DNA of 64,000 nucleotides from Deltaproteobacteria bacterium (GCA_018434685.1 JAHDOV010000015.1:124001-188000); one strand, 5' to 3'. Numbered from the stretch's first letter, positions 18,433 through 26,673 are shown. Made by a program: numbers and translations. The notes: a model not told the origin generated them from the sequence alone.

Positions 18433-19354
18433 CCGCCTCCTCGGTGATCAGCTCCATGAAGATCTCTTCCAGGCTCATCTCCTTGCGTACGATCTCGAGC
18501 AGGGGGATCCGGGCCTCGACGATCTTCTCAGCCATAACAGGCCGCAGGTCCCGGTCTTTTACCGTCTCGATGTTGAGGAACCTGGAATTCGAGCTGGACA
18601 CCGACAGGACACCCTCTATCTTTTCCACGATCTTTCGGGCCTCCTCCTGCCTGCTGCCCACCTGAATCACGATGAGCGTATGATCCTGAAGCCTCGCCTT
18701 GAGACTCTGGGGACTGTCAATAGCCACGATCTTCCCCTTGTTGATGATGGCAACCCTGTCGCAGAGCTGGCTCACCTCGGGAAGGATATGGGAAGAAAGA
18801 ATAATGGTCCTGGTCCCCGAGAGATCCTTGATGAGCTGTCTGATTTCGTAGATCTGCCTGGGATCGAGCCCGATCGTCGGTTCATCGAGCACGAGCACCG
18901 GGGGATCATTGATCATGGCCTGGGCAAGCCCGACTCTCTGCCTGAATCCCTTAGAGAGCGTTGCTATGACGGCATCCTTGACCTCTTCCAGGCCGAAATC
19001 CGCAATCACCTTCTTTATTCGGGAAGGCACGTTGGCTTTCTTCACCCCTTTGACCCCGGCCACGAATTTCAGGAAGGTCTTTACCCGCATATCGGTATAG
19101 AGTGGCGTGTTCTCGGGAAGATAGCCGATAAACCTGCGGGAGAGTATCGAGTCCTTCACCGTGTCGTGACCCATGACGGTCACCCGGCCGGATGTAGGCG
19201 GCATGAACGAGGTAAGAATCTTCATGGTGGTGGTCTTACCGGCACCGTTGGGACCAAGAAAACCGAGCACCTCACCCCTGTTCACCTGAAATGAAACATC
19301 AGCAATGGCGATCTTCGGGCCGTACACCTTGGTCAGGTTCTCGATGGTTATCAT
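18419..19354 (-). CDS. ABC transporter ATP-binding protein (GldA/CcmA-like)
   Basis: A 311-residue ATPase of the ABC-2 exporter class. Walker A is GPNGAGKTT, the signature is LSKGFRQRVGLAQA, and Walker B is VLVLDEPTIGLDP, followed by the H-loop LSSHILPE. The ATG at 19354 is used because MITIENLTKVYG is the conserved beginning and a GGGGAG lies 7 nt upstream; in-frame codons further up have no homology. A C-terminal extension of about 85 residues after the nucleotide-binding domain is usual for this group. First gene of the minus-strand operon. Confidence 0.92.
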   Translation of the reverse strand: MITIENLTKVYGPKIAIADVSFQVNRGEVLGFLGPNGAGKTTTMKILTSFMPPTSGRVTVMGHDTVKDSILSRRFIGYLPENTPLYTDMRVKTFLKFVAGVKGVKKANVPSRIKKVIADFGLEEVKDAVIATLSKGFRQRVGLAQAMINDPPVLVLDEPTIGLDPRQIYEIRQLIKDLSGTRTIILSSHILPEVSQLCDRVAIINKGKIVAIDSPQSLKARLQDHTLIVIQVGSRQEEARKIVEKIEGVLSVSSSNSRFLNIETVKDRDLRPVMAEKIVEARIPLLEIVRKEMSLEEIFMELITEEAGAGA

Positions 19355-19519
19355 GCAACACTCCCCATATACCCGGTAAAATCTGATGAGTCTCCAATCA
19401 CAAGATAGACAAAAAGTCAATCCTGGGATAAACTCCCACCCGTAAGCCTGTACTGACGGGGTCGATACCTTCACGGACAACCGGGGGCTCAACCACGGTA
19501 AGTACCCAGGGGAACTGAT

Positions 19520-20848
19520 ATGCTCGATGTTGTTGTTATCGGAGCCGGTTATGGCGGGATGAGCACAGCCGCACTCCTTGCCCGATCGGGGCTGCGTGTC
19601 GTGGTGATCGAGAAATCACCACTGCTGGGCGGACGGGCAAGCTTCTACACAGACCACGAGGGCTATACCTGGGAATACGGTACCCACTCCCTCAGACTCG
19701 CACACAAGGGGATCGCCCAACAGGTCTTCTATCGGCTGGGAGACGAGATACGGTTCCTCCCGAGGGCAGCTGACTCGAAACTCATCTACAAGTCCCGCTT
19801 ATGGGAACGCCCGGAGGGACTCCTGGGATTCCTGACGAACCCCATCCTGTCGTGGAAGGCGCGGTTCTGTCTGCTGCTCTTCCTGGCCAGGCTCAAAAAA
19901 GCCGACCCGGCGAGGTGGTTTGACAACACCCTCCTCGAGTTCTATCGAACCACCCTTAAAAATGATGAACTTGAAGCATTCCTCCCGTTTCTCGGCATGA
20001 CCGTCATGTGTCCGGATCCTGCACGGGTCAGCGCAGGAGAGGTGATCGACTTTCTCAAGAGGGTCCTCGCCGCAGGAATCGGCGTGGGAGAGCCTGCCGG
20101 AGGATCCTCGCAGATCTTGAACAAGCTCAGGTCTCACGTGGAGACCCACGGAGAGATCCATCTTGGCGAAGAGGCCACCTCGCTCCTGGTGGAGGGGAAC
20201 CGGGTCACGGGCGTGGTTACCGATCGGTCGAGCTATCCCTGCCGGTGGGTGATCTTTGCAGGCAGGCTCCCTGAGCTCTTTGACATCATCGACAAGAAGT
20301 TCTTTTCCTGGGAATTCGTGTCGTACTGTGAAGGCATCGAACACAGTTCCTCGCTGGTCTTTGATTTTATTACCGACCACCCGGCCGGCGATGTCCACGG
20401 GGGCATCCTCGGGGTCGATGTCCCGGTATGGGCACGATTCCAGTCCAACACCGACCCAAGCTTCACCCCTCACGGCAAATATGTCTCGACCTGGGGGATC
20501 CTTCTTCCCTGGGGATTTGACGGCGATCCGGACGTCATCAGGCATACGGAAAACCGTCTCAAGACGACCATAGCCACCGTGTTTCCCCGCCTGCTCTCCA
20601 ACCTGAGCCGGGAACGAAAACTCGTTGTACCCGTCATGAACGGAACGGTGCTCACTCCCGGCCAGTCAAGGCCGCACCGGCCCGATGTCCGATGCGCCTC
20701 GATCAGGGGGCTCTTCTTCGCAGGAGATACTGTTCGGGGTGAAGGGTGTTCTGGAGATATCAGCTTCTCCTCTGCCATGATGGCAGCGGATGACATCCTC
20801 TCAGAGGCTTCCCTGAACGAGGCGGGGTCTCCCGCTCAAACGGGATGA
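19520..20848 (+). CDS. Phytoene desaturase-like NAD(P)/FAD-dependent oxidoreductase
   Basis: A 442-residue flavoprotein. The FAD dinucleotide-binding motif VVVIGAGYGGMSTAALLARSG is at the very N-terminus, followed by VIEKSPLLGGRASF, the second conserved element of CrtI/amine-oxidase-type enzymes. A C-terminal GLFFAGDTVRGEGCSGDISFSSAMMAAD closes the FAD site. The family includes carotenoid desaturases, sterol-type isomerases and other lipid oxidoreductases; no specific substrate can be assigned. It is divergent from the ABC operon and convergent with the DUF2156 gene across a bidirectional terminator. The nearby HMG-CoA reductase suggests, without proof, an isoprenoid-linked role. Confidence 0.8.
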   Translation: MLDVVVIGAGYGGMSTAALLARSGLRVVVIEKSPLLGGRASFYTDHEGYTWEYGTHSLRLAHKGIAQQVFYRLGDEIRFLPRAADSKLIYKSRLWERPEGLLGFLTNPILSWKARFCLLLFLARLKKADPARWFDNTLLEFYRTTLKNDELEAFLPFLGMTVMCPDPARVSAGEVIDFLKRVLAAGIGVGEPAGGSSQILNKLRSHVETHGEIHLGEEATSLLVEGNRVTGVVTDRSSYPCRWVIFAGRLPELFDIIDKKFFSWEFVSYCEGIEHSSSLVFDFITDHPAGDVHGGILGVDVPVWARFQSNTDPSFTPHGKYVSTWGILLPWGFDGDPDVIRHTENRLKTTIATVFPRLLSNLSRERKLVVPVMNGTVLTPGQSRPHRPDVRCASIRGLFFAGDTVRGEGCSGDISFSSAMMAADDILSEASLNEAGSPAQTG

Positions 20849-20856
20849 TCCAGATA

Positions 20857-20890
20857 AAAAAAGGCTGCAGTGTATATGCAGCCCTCTTTT
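20857..20890. terminator. Bidirectional rho-independent terminator
   Basis: Stem GGCTGCA (20863-20869) pairs with TGCAGCC (20877-20883). A-rich sequence lies on the left and CTCTTTT on the right, so it can end both the flavoprotein gene (plus) and the DUF2156 gene (minus). Confidence 0.85.
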
Positions 20891-20908
20891 ATGGTGTCAG
20901 GCGATAGA

Positions 20909-21988
20909 TCAGATAATATTTGCAAGCCTGAACATGCTCAGGAACGACTTGACCGGCAGCGTCTCCTTGTGGGCACAGAATGTCCTGCAATCCCTGCCCT
21001 GGAACCTGGACTTCGTGAAGTGCAGTCCCTTGAAACTGTATACCATGTTCCCGTACTTGTACAGCAACCGGATCATAGTCTTGACGATCCCGGACTCATA
21101 CTCGCTGTCTTGCTCGCCAACCACCAGGGGGGACAGGCCGAGGTGCATGTATTGTACGCCCTCCTGCTTGAACACCTCCATGGCATGCACCATGAGAGGA
21201 TAGAAGATCCCCTGCTTGAAGTTATGGTTGAACCGTGAAATATTGGGAACATAGCTGACTATCCTGTTGTCGGAATAAACCGGGTCGAAATAGATGAACC
21301 CCAGCAGTTCATCGCCCTGATAGGCGTAGAACCTCCTGGTCCCCTCCTGATAGTCCATATCCATGGGTCTGATCAGGAACAGTATCTCCCGGTTTCTTAC
21401 CTTCCTCGTCTTGAGCCACTCGTTGGTGAGTGTCCGATCCCCGTTTGGCTCATACTTCTCCACGAAACGGACCCCGTCCTTCTGAGCCTTGTTTATGGAG
21501 GTCCTCAGGACCTGTTTCTTCTTTCCCTTGAGATCCCAGTCCTTCAGGTCCACCACAGTTTCCACGCCGAACTGGGTCGCATAGTAGCCGAATTTCTCGG
21601 CGACAAGTTCGGCTACCGGCTCCGATATCTGGGCAAATGCGGTATTTCTCGAATCCTTGAGGAATTCTCCCAGGATGAATTCCCGATCCTTCTCATCGCA
21701 GATGGGATCTGCCAGGACAAACCGGGTGCCCCACTGCTGTCTGTAGGCAATATATCCCACACCCGGGATATCGAAAAAGTGCATGCCCGGCTGCAGGGTG
21801 GAAAAGGACATGCAGTGATCCCCGTATTTCTTGAGGTAGGCTATGCGCTCATCAAAGCTGAATTTGTCTATCCCGGCGTTTTCAGCTGATTTCCATACTC
21901 TGTGAAGGTGAAGGGGGAGAATCTTTGCACCCTGGAATTCTCCTGCGGGCCTCTGTATGACCGTCGTTATCTGAGCACTTGTATTCAT
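20909..21988 (-). CDS. DUF2156 / phosphatidylglycerol lysyltransferase C-terminal-like protein
   Basis: A 359-residue soluble protein resembling the GNAT-like C-terminal domain of MprF (LPG synthase) without the membrane part. Recognisable segments are LKKYGDHCMSFSTL, GVGYIAYRQQWGTRFVLADPIC, LRTSINKAQKDGVRF and YMHLGLSPLV near the end. In MprF this domain transfers an aminoacyl group from tRNA to a lipid; stand-alone homologues are mostly uncharacterised. The ATG has a GAGGAG site upstream. It lies 21 bp after the HMG-CoA reductase stop with no terminator between, so the two are probably co-transcribed. Confidence 0.75.
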   Translation of the reverse strand: MNTSAQITTVIQRPAGEFQGAKILPLHLHRVWKSAENAGIDKFSFDERIAYLKKYGDHCMSFSTLQPGMHFFDIPGVGYIAYRQQWGTRFVLADPICDEKDREFILGEFLKDSRNTAFAQISEPVAELVAEKFGYYATQFGVETVVDLKDWDLKGKKKQVLRTSINKAQKDGVRFVEKYEPNGDRTLTNEWLKTRKVRNREILFLIRPMDMDYQEGTRRFYAYQGDELLGFIYFDPVYSDNRIVSYVPNISRFNHNFKQGIFYPLMVHAMEVFKQEGVQYMHLGLSPLVVGEQDSEYESGIVKTMIRLLYKYGNMVYSFKGLHFTKSRFQGRDCRTFCAHKETLPVKSFLSMFRLANII

Positions 21989-22009
21989 AATCTCTCCTCG
22001 TCTCTGTCT

Positions 22010-23617
22010 TTAACGATTCTTTCCCAAACGTTCATGACTCGTCACCCAATCCAGCGAAGAGATGGCTGCCGCCAGAGAGAGCTCTCCGGCAATAACAACA
22101 GCGGCAACGATCTCGGTAAACTTTTTGACTTTGCCCTGACCATAGCAGCCGAGTACCTCCAGGCATTCGCGCTGAGTCGGCAGCCCGGTCCCCCCGCCAT
22201 AGGTCGCGACAATGAGAGACGGAAGGGTAAGTGATCCGTAAAGATCCCCGTCAGGGGTTACCTCGGTAAAGAGAAGCCCGGTTGATGCCTCTGCAATATT
22301 GGCTACGTCCTGTCCGGTGGCAATGAACAATGCGGCAAGGGCATTGGCAGCATGCAGCCCGTTACTGCTGGAGCCGGCCATGAATGCACCGAGATCTGCA
22401 ACCTTGCTGTGATAGACCAGGGTCTCGGGATCCACCCGCATGTGCTGAATCAGTATATCGCGCGGGATGGTGATCTCAGCAACGACCCTTTTGCCGCGGG
22501 TATTGAGTGTATTGATCTGCGAGCACTTCTTGTCAGTGGACATATTGCCGTCCATATAGAAATGCACTATCCCTTTGTACTGTGCCAGGATCCAGTTGCA
22601 TGCAACGAATGTTGCCAGGCTTACCATATTCTGGCCTGCTGCATCGCCGGTGTAGTAGTTGAACCGCAGGTGAACTAATTTGCTTACCAGATATTTCTCG
22701 ATATCCAGCAGCTTGGCAACCTTTGAGTTGGATTCCGCCTGCTCACGGATCTCATCCATATGTTCATCTATCCACCAGGCAAAGTCCCTGGCTTCACGGG
22801 AGGACTTAAACACGAATACCGGGGCACGCTGCATCTTGTCTTCCAGGATGGTTGTGGTGATGCCGCCGCACATATTGAGGATCTTCATGCCGCGGTTGTA
22901 TGAGGCAACCAGTGAACCTTCGCTGGTACACAGAGGAATAAGGAACTCGCCTTTTGCATACTCTCCATTGACCCTGATGGGGCCTGCAAAACCCATGGGG
23001 ATCTGTGCAACACCGGTGAAATTTTCGATGTTGCCCTGGGTAAGAGCCGAATCAAAGGAATACTGCTTGATATGGTTGAGTTTTGTTCCCGAGAAGTCCT
23101 CTACAAATTCCTGCCGCTTCTCAATGATCTCAGGTTCATAATTAGCCAGCTTGTTACAGGGTATTCTCTGCTGCTCCACCCTGGTCTCAACAACGCTGTC
23201 AATGGCAGCCAGGTCTAACACGCCGAATTGCCCTGTTTCAATGGAAAGGGTAATCTGGTGTTCCTGGTTTTTGCTCAGTGTCTCTGTTCTTGCGTGAATC
23301 TCCATATCCTCACCAAAAGGAAAAGGAATGGCTTTTTTCATATCAATTTCAGTGGCCTTGCGCCGCGAACCGTTGGTTCTGACAACTATATTATGCAATG
23401 GAATTTCTTTGCCGTTGATGGTTACGTCGAAGACCCCTGTGAGCATTGCTTCTCGTATCTGATTCTTGATGCAGAAGCTCACGCCGTCTTCGACGTTTTT
23501 CAGACTGCCGGTTGAATACATTTTCTTAATGATAAGGGGGGATACTGTTACCTGATTCTTTGGCTCAGTTATGCTGCTCAGCGAGATCACCCTATGCTTA
23601 GTTGTCTGATTTCTCAT
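22010..23617 (-). CDS. Hydroxymethylglutaryl-CoA reductase with extra N-terminal domain
   Basis: Reduces HMG-CoA to mevalonate (or the reverse). The ATG at 23617 is chosen because GGAAGGG lies just upstream; it gives 535 residues. The catalytic domain (about 150-535) has E233 in CTSEGSLVAS, GDAAGQN at 324-330, a lysine at 363/364, D437 in TGQDVANIAEAS and H528 in VTSHERLGKNR, so all catalytic residues are present. Residues 20-135 form a separate soluble domain (YSTGSLKNVEDGVSF, NGKEIPLHNIVVR) that I cannot assign. There are no membrane helices, unlike eukaryotic class I enzymes. Most Desulfobacterota make isoprenoids by the MEP route, so the gene is unexpected. It is followed by the DUF2156 gene. 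Confidence 0.9.
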   Translation of the reverse strand: MRNQTTKHRVISLSSITEPKNQVTVSPLIIKKMYSTGSLKNVEDGVSFCIKNQIREAMLTGVFDVTINGKEIPLHNIVVRTNGSRRKATEIDMKKAIPFPFGEDMEIHARTETLSKNQEHQITLSIETGQFGVLDLAAIDSVVETRVEQQRIPCNKLANYEPEIIEKRQEFVEDFSGTKLNHIKQYSFDSALTQGNIENFTGVAQIPMGFAGPIRVNGEYAKGEFLIPLCTSEGSLVASYNRGMKILNMCGGITTTILEDKMQRAPVFVFKSSREARDFAWWIDEHMDEIREQAESNSKVAKLLDIEKYLVSKLVHLRFNYYTGDAAGQNMVSLATFVACNWILAQYKGIVHFYMDGNMSTDKKCSQINTLNTRGKRVVAEITIPRDILIQHMRVDPETLVYHSKVADLGAFMAGSSSNGLHAANALAALFIATGQDVANIAEASTGLLFTEVTPDGDLYGSLTLPSLIVATYGGGTGLPTQRECLEVLGCYGQGKVKKFTEIVAAVVIAGELSLAAAISSLDWVTSHERLGKNR

Positions 23618-23708
23618 AAATCCCTTCCTTTCATTGTATTCTTGAGTAAGAATTGCACAGTGTTTGTTTGCTTTGAATGCCAACACATTCTTTGCATGGA
23701 GGGGAACT

Positions 23709-23724
23709 TTCACGAAACGTGCCA
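23709..23724 (-). promoter_or_regulatory. Sigma-54-like -24/-12 element before HMG-CoA reductase
   Basis: On the minus strand TGGCACGTTTCGTGAA has the GG (-24) and G-A (-12) dinucleotides at sigma-54 spacing. The -12 is GA rather than the usual GC, so the match is imperfect. The predicted start lies about 80 nt before the ATG. A near-identical element sits before the chemosensory operon at 51542-51557. Confidence 0.35.
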
Positions 23725-23762
23725 AGAAATACCTGAGAAAACACGAAAGAAATACGAGATTA

Positions 23763-23783
23763 ATATCAGGTGTTACCTGATAT
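23763..23783. promoter_or_regulatory. Perfect 21-bp palindrome, candidate operator for HMG-CoA reductase
   Basis: Arms ATATCAGGT (23763-23771) and ACCTGATAT (23775-23783) are separated by GTT. The centre lies about 155 bp upstream of the HMG-CoA reductase ATG and about 50 bp upstream of the TGGCACG element, a distance suited to an activator site. A half-site ACCTGA recurs at about 23731. No regulator gene is adjacent. Confidence 0.55.
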
Positions 23784-23876
23784 CTATTATGGTAGATCTA
23801 TTATTATCAATGACTTGTGTATTTCGGGGATCAATCCGATATTTTTCATAGGTGAAATATTTTTCCACTTCTTGAG

Positions 23877-23915
23877 GGAAAAGGATTACCCGGTAGCCGG
23901 TGCCCCGGGTAATCC
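23877..23915 (-). terminator. Rho-independent terminator after the methyltransferase gene
   Basis: A perfect 11-bp stem (GGATTACCCGG at 23883-23893 with CCGGGTAATCC at 23905-23915) is followed by TTTT on the minus strand, 10 bp past the methyltransferase stop. It separates this gene from the HMG-CoA reductase unit. Confidence 0.88.
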
Positions 23916-23924
23916 GAGACCATT

Positions 23925-24569
23925 TTATCCCTTCTGTGCCCGGATTGAATAGTACCGGTCATCAAAGAGAAACTGCAAATATTTTACGTCAGTTATCTCA
24001 AGACCCAGCTGTTTCATCTGCGTCTGATAATCGTATACCGGGTGGAAGGCGTTCTTGGCCATCACCACAAAGATAATATCAGCAATGTACCAGTATATGT
24101 TCTGGAATAATTTCGAGACAGGACCGCCGGAAGGGAGCGAGAAATCGCCGACAACCACATGGCCGCCCTTTTTTGCGAGCTTGCTCAGGTGCTCGAGGAC
24201 CTTGGTGACCATATTCTTCTCGAAGACGTTCAGGAAGAAATTCGCATACACGACATCATACTGATGATATTCATCAAACTTCAGGATATCCTGATGGACC
24301 CGTCTGATCGGGTGCGTAAAATAACGGCCCCGGGTTCTCTTGTCAAGAATATTGAGCATGGACTCCGACAGGTCGACGACGGTAACCTCCGCACCCAGCT
24401 CAGCTGCCCCGATGGCATCTATGCCCTGCCCTACCCCTGCAAACAGAACCTTGTCATCGGGCTTGATGTACCCATGCATGGCTGTCTTGCATTTATCGAT
24501 CTGTCCTGCAGAGAATATCATTGCCAGAAAATCATACAACGGACCAATTATCTTATACTTATCATTCAT
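23925..24569 (-). CDS. Class I SAM-dependent methyltransferase (UbiE-like)
   Basis: A 214-residue Rossmann methyltransferase. The N-terminal YKIIGPLYDFLAMIFSAGQIDKCK resembles UbiE/MenG and other lipid or quinone methyltransferases. SAM motif I is unusual, VLFAGVGQGIDAIGAAE, where an acidic residue is normally seen instead of Phe-Ala. Motif II is VTVVDLSESML, and DVVYANFFLNVF and GGHVVVGDFSLPSGG follow. The substrate is unknown; a hydrophobic substrate is an inference from the family. It has its own promoter and terminator. The neighbours HMG-CoA reductase and DUF2156 may belong to the same process. Confidence 0.78.
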   Translation of the reverse strand: MNDKYKIIGPLYDFLAMIFSAGQIDKCKTAMHGYIKPDDKVLFAGVGQGIDAIGAAELGAEVTVVDLSESMLNILDKRTRGRYFTHPIRRVHQDILKFDEYHQYDVVYANFFLNVFEKNMVTKVLEHLSKLAKKGGHVVVGDFSLPSGGPVSKLFQNIYWYIADIIFVVMAKNAFHPVYDYQTQMKQLGLEITDVKYLQFLFDDRYYSIRAQKG

Positions 24570-24648
24570 GCCCTCTCTCCTTCACAACCATTATATGTAA
24601 CGGAATCACCAGCAAACAACAGCACATGTGTCCTATTTCTGGGCTGAT

Positions 24649-24677
24649 ACAATAGATTCTTCCTCACTGGCTGTCAA
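24649..24677 (-). promoter_or_regulatory. Sigma-70 promoter of the methyltransferase gene
   Basis: On the minus strand a perfect TTGACA (24672-24677), exactly 17 bp, then TATTGT (24649-24654). The predicted leader is about 75 nt to the ATG at 24569, which has a GGAGAGAGG ribosome site. Confidence 0.75.
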
Positions 24678-24842
24678 GGTCAAAACAGGATCGTCCCTCA
24701 GGTACGCCGTGCATTCAAGCCATGGCACACGCTATAGAACACAAGAGGAATACGGGGCATATCGAACCCCGCAGCCCTCAACAGCGTGCCACGGTCTCAT
24801 GTACACCGTCACCTGCCGGCATGATTCTGTGACAAGTCTAGC

Positions 24843-25022
24843 TCAGTGTGCCTTTTCCAGTACCCCCAGCGCCTCATCATAGTCGAGCCCCTCGAGGTTA
24901 AAGATGAGGGACCCGTCATGTACCGCCGCCCTGGCAATGGCAGGGCGCTGTTCTTCGGACACGCCTGCATCCCGAAGCCGTAGAGGCAGACCGCTTATCC
25001 GGTTGAGTCTGTTCAGGAGGCA
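24843..25022 (-). pseudogene. C-terminal relic of an iron-containing alcohol dehydrogenase
   Basis: Sixty sense codons minus the stop, read on the minus strand from 25022 to a TGA at 24843, match the C-terminal helical end of group III Fe-alcohol dehydrogenases: a PLRLRDAGVSEEQRPAIARAA-type segment, then HDGSLIFNLEGLDYDEAL. There is no start codon in this stretch, and a TAA (25023-25025) lies directly upstream in frame. The catalytic and metal-binding parts are absent. It differs clearly from the C-terminus of the intact dehydrogenase at 29126, so it is not a recent copy of that gene. It is best read as a decayed remnant, perhaps left by a deletion. Confidence 0.7.
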
Positions 25023-25105
25023 TTATCCTATAAAATCATGGGTTCTTGATCTGAGCGCACATCAGGCCTGCCGATTGCCCATGCCATGCATTGAGCCCTG
25101 TCACC

Positions 25106-26413
25106 TCACCCGGGAACCGAATCACGCACGCCCACCCTCTTTCCTGCGAGCGGGACACCGCGGCGCCTGGCCATGCGCACCCAAAAGGCGTTGTGCAGGA
25201 CCCGGAGGTCCTTCTTGATTCCCCGCATGTTCTCGGTCCATGCCGTCTCGTTCATCGATGCCCTGGTGAACGCCTCAGACGAGAGCTCAGCGAGAGATGC
25301 ATCCCGCGTGTCGAACCGGTAGAAGGGAAGCCCCTGGCAGTAGCGCTCCTCCATTTCGCTCACCTCCCCGGCCATGGCACTGCAAAGGCCTCTATAGCGC
25401 AGGACAGCATCGATATGGAATGCCTCGTGCCGCCACCAGTAGGAGTCCTCCGCGTATCGCGGTCCCGCTGCAGCAACTCCCCCGGGCGGGCAGGCAGGCA
25501 GGAACGGTTTGAAAGGGGTCAGGCACGGACATGATCCGGCCGTGACAAAGATCTTGAACCCGTCATCGGCATCGAGTGCAACCACCATGGACCCCGTGGT
25601 CTGGGACTTCCGGATCAGGGGACCGGCGGCATGCATGCACACATCCTGGTTGAAGCCCGTCAGCGGGTGCCTCCCCCGATGAGACCTGAGCATGGCAAAG
25701 GCGTCTGTTACAGTGAAGCTGCCCCTTCTGCGTTCCAGCTGTTCGAGGTTCTGCTGCCTCCTGGCGGCACTCCCGGCGAACCGGGTGATCAGGGGGTCAG
25801 CAAGGGCATCGACCCGCACATCCGGCGCAAAACTCGAGGAGACCCCTGCGGTTTTTGTTGTGATCCCGTTGGATATCGCCGCATAGTCCTTCGGATGGGT
25901 AAGGACATAATCCCTCCCCATGGTCTCCAGCACGATGATGTCGCTGCGGTCCATAATCAGGTAGGAATTCATGTACTGGAATCCCTTGTCCGTATAGCCG
26001 CAGGGACCGGCCTGACCATAGCGCCTGAGCAGGTCGATGATGACATGTGCTGCCTCGTGGGCCGTGTCTGCCCTTTCAAGTCCGAGCCGCAGGAGGTCCA
26101 TGCCGATGAGCCCGGGGGCCTTCTCCGGCTTGATCCTTGTAAAGAGGGCCTCGTTGCCGATGACCACGCCCTTTTCATTCACCCCCATCTCGGCTCCCCA
26201 GAGCCAGAACGGCTTCGAGAGCACGAGGGCACGGGTCGATGCCACCTGGGGTATGGAGCTATACGTGCACATCATGGTTTCTCCACGTGTATGCTTTCTC
26301 CCCGGTATTGAGACGACGATCTGAGCCTCATCGGGCTCCCTGTCGGAATTCTTCCCGAAGATGGACTCTCCACCGCGTGTACAGGCAGAACCTATTGCAA
26401 AGGTATCACACAT
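25106..26413 (-). CDS. Secernin-like C69 family dipeptidase (Ntn hydrolase)
   Basis: The family's nucleophile is a cysteine exposed near the N-terminus. Here it follows the initiator directly in MCDTFAIGSACTRGGESIFGKNSDREPDEAQ, the secernin/C69 signature. I choose the ATG at 26413 because it places this Cys at position 2 and has GGGGGTG just upstream; in-frame ATGs 5 and 7 codons upstream are also possible. The length is 435 residues. WLWGAEMGVNEKGVVIGNEAL and NSYLIMDRSDIIVLETMGRDY are further family segments. No signal peptide is seen, so it is probably cytoplasmic. It is divergent from the AOR gene; the substrate is unknown. Confidence 0.82.
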   Translation of the reverse strand: MCDTFAIGSACTRGGESIFGKNSDREPDEAQIVVSIPGRKHTRGETMMCTYSSIPQVASTRALVLSKPFWLWGAEMGVNEKGVVIGNEALFTRIKPEKAPGLIGMDLLRLGLERADTAHEAAHVIIDLLRRYGQAGPCGYTDKGFQYMNSYLIMDRSDIIVLETMGRDYVLTHPKDYAAISNGITTKTAGVSSSFAPDVRVDALADPLITRFAGSAARRQQNLEQLERRRGSFTVTDAFAMLRSHRGRHPLTGFNQDVCMHAAGPLIRKSQTTGSMVVALDADDGFKIFVTAGSCPCLTPFKPFLPACPPGGVAAAGPRYAEDSYWWRHEAFHIDAVLRYRGLCSAMAGEVSEMEERYCQGLPFYRFDTRDASLAELSSEAFTRASMNETAWTENMRGIKKDLRVLHNAFWVRMARRRGVPLAGKRVGVRDSVPG

Positions 26414-26673
26414 AAGCACCCCCGGCATGGGCATCTCACGGCACCGGAGATTGCCCTGAAATCCCCTCAGCATCTCTGAGAGAATACCATTTTTATCCTT
26501 GACTCATGAAAGAAAGCCATGTTCAATATACGCGAAGTCGTTTTCATTGTCATTTATAATGAAATGTTATCATTAATTTTATCAACCGATGTCTGCCATT
26601 GCTGCAGAGATCTGGACTTTGTTTCTGGTATGACTATATTACTATATTATTACCAAATTGCAGGAGGTATGTA

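Larger units (their letters stand above)
23618..23876. other. Upstream region of the HMG-CoA reductase gene
   Basis: This A+T-rich gap holds no gene. It carries the palindrome at 23763-23783 and the TGGCACG element at 23709-23724. The reductase reading frame stays open for 36 codons upstream of the chosen ATG, but that extension has no ribosome site and is not taken as coding. Confidence 0.5.

Noticed and set aside
24753-24771. CGGGG/CCCCG hairpin downstream of the alcohol dehydrogenase relic
   Set aside because: The stem has only 5 bp and no T tract on the minus strand, so it is not called a terminator.
24628-24882. Plus-strand frame of 84 codons near the alcohol dehydrogenase relic
   Set aside because: It has no ribosome site or recognisable motif and crosses both the methyltransferase promoter and the relic.
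26536-26600. TAATGA/TCATTA inverted repeat before the AOR gene
   Set aside because: The arms are only 6 bp in very A+T-rich sequence, so it is likely by chance. No molybdenum/tungsten cofactor riboswitch was recognised.
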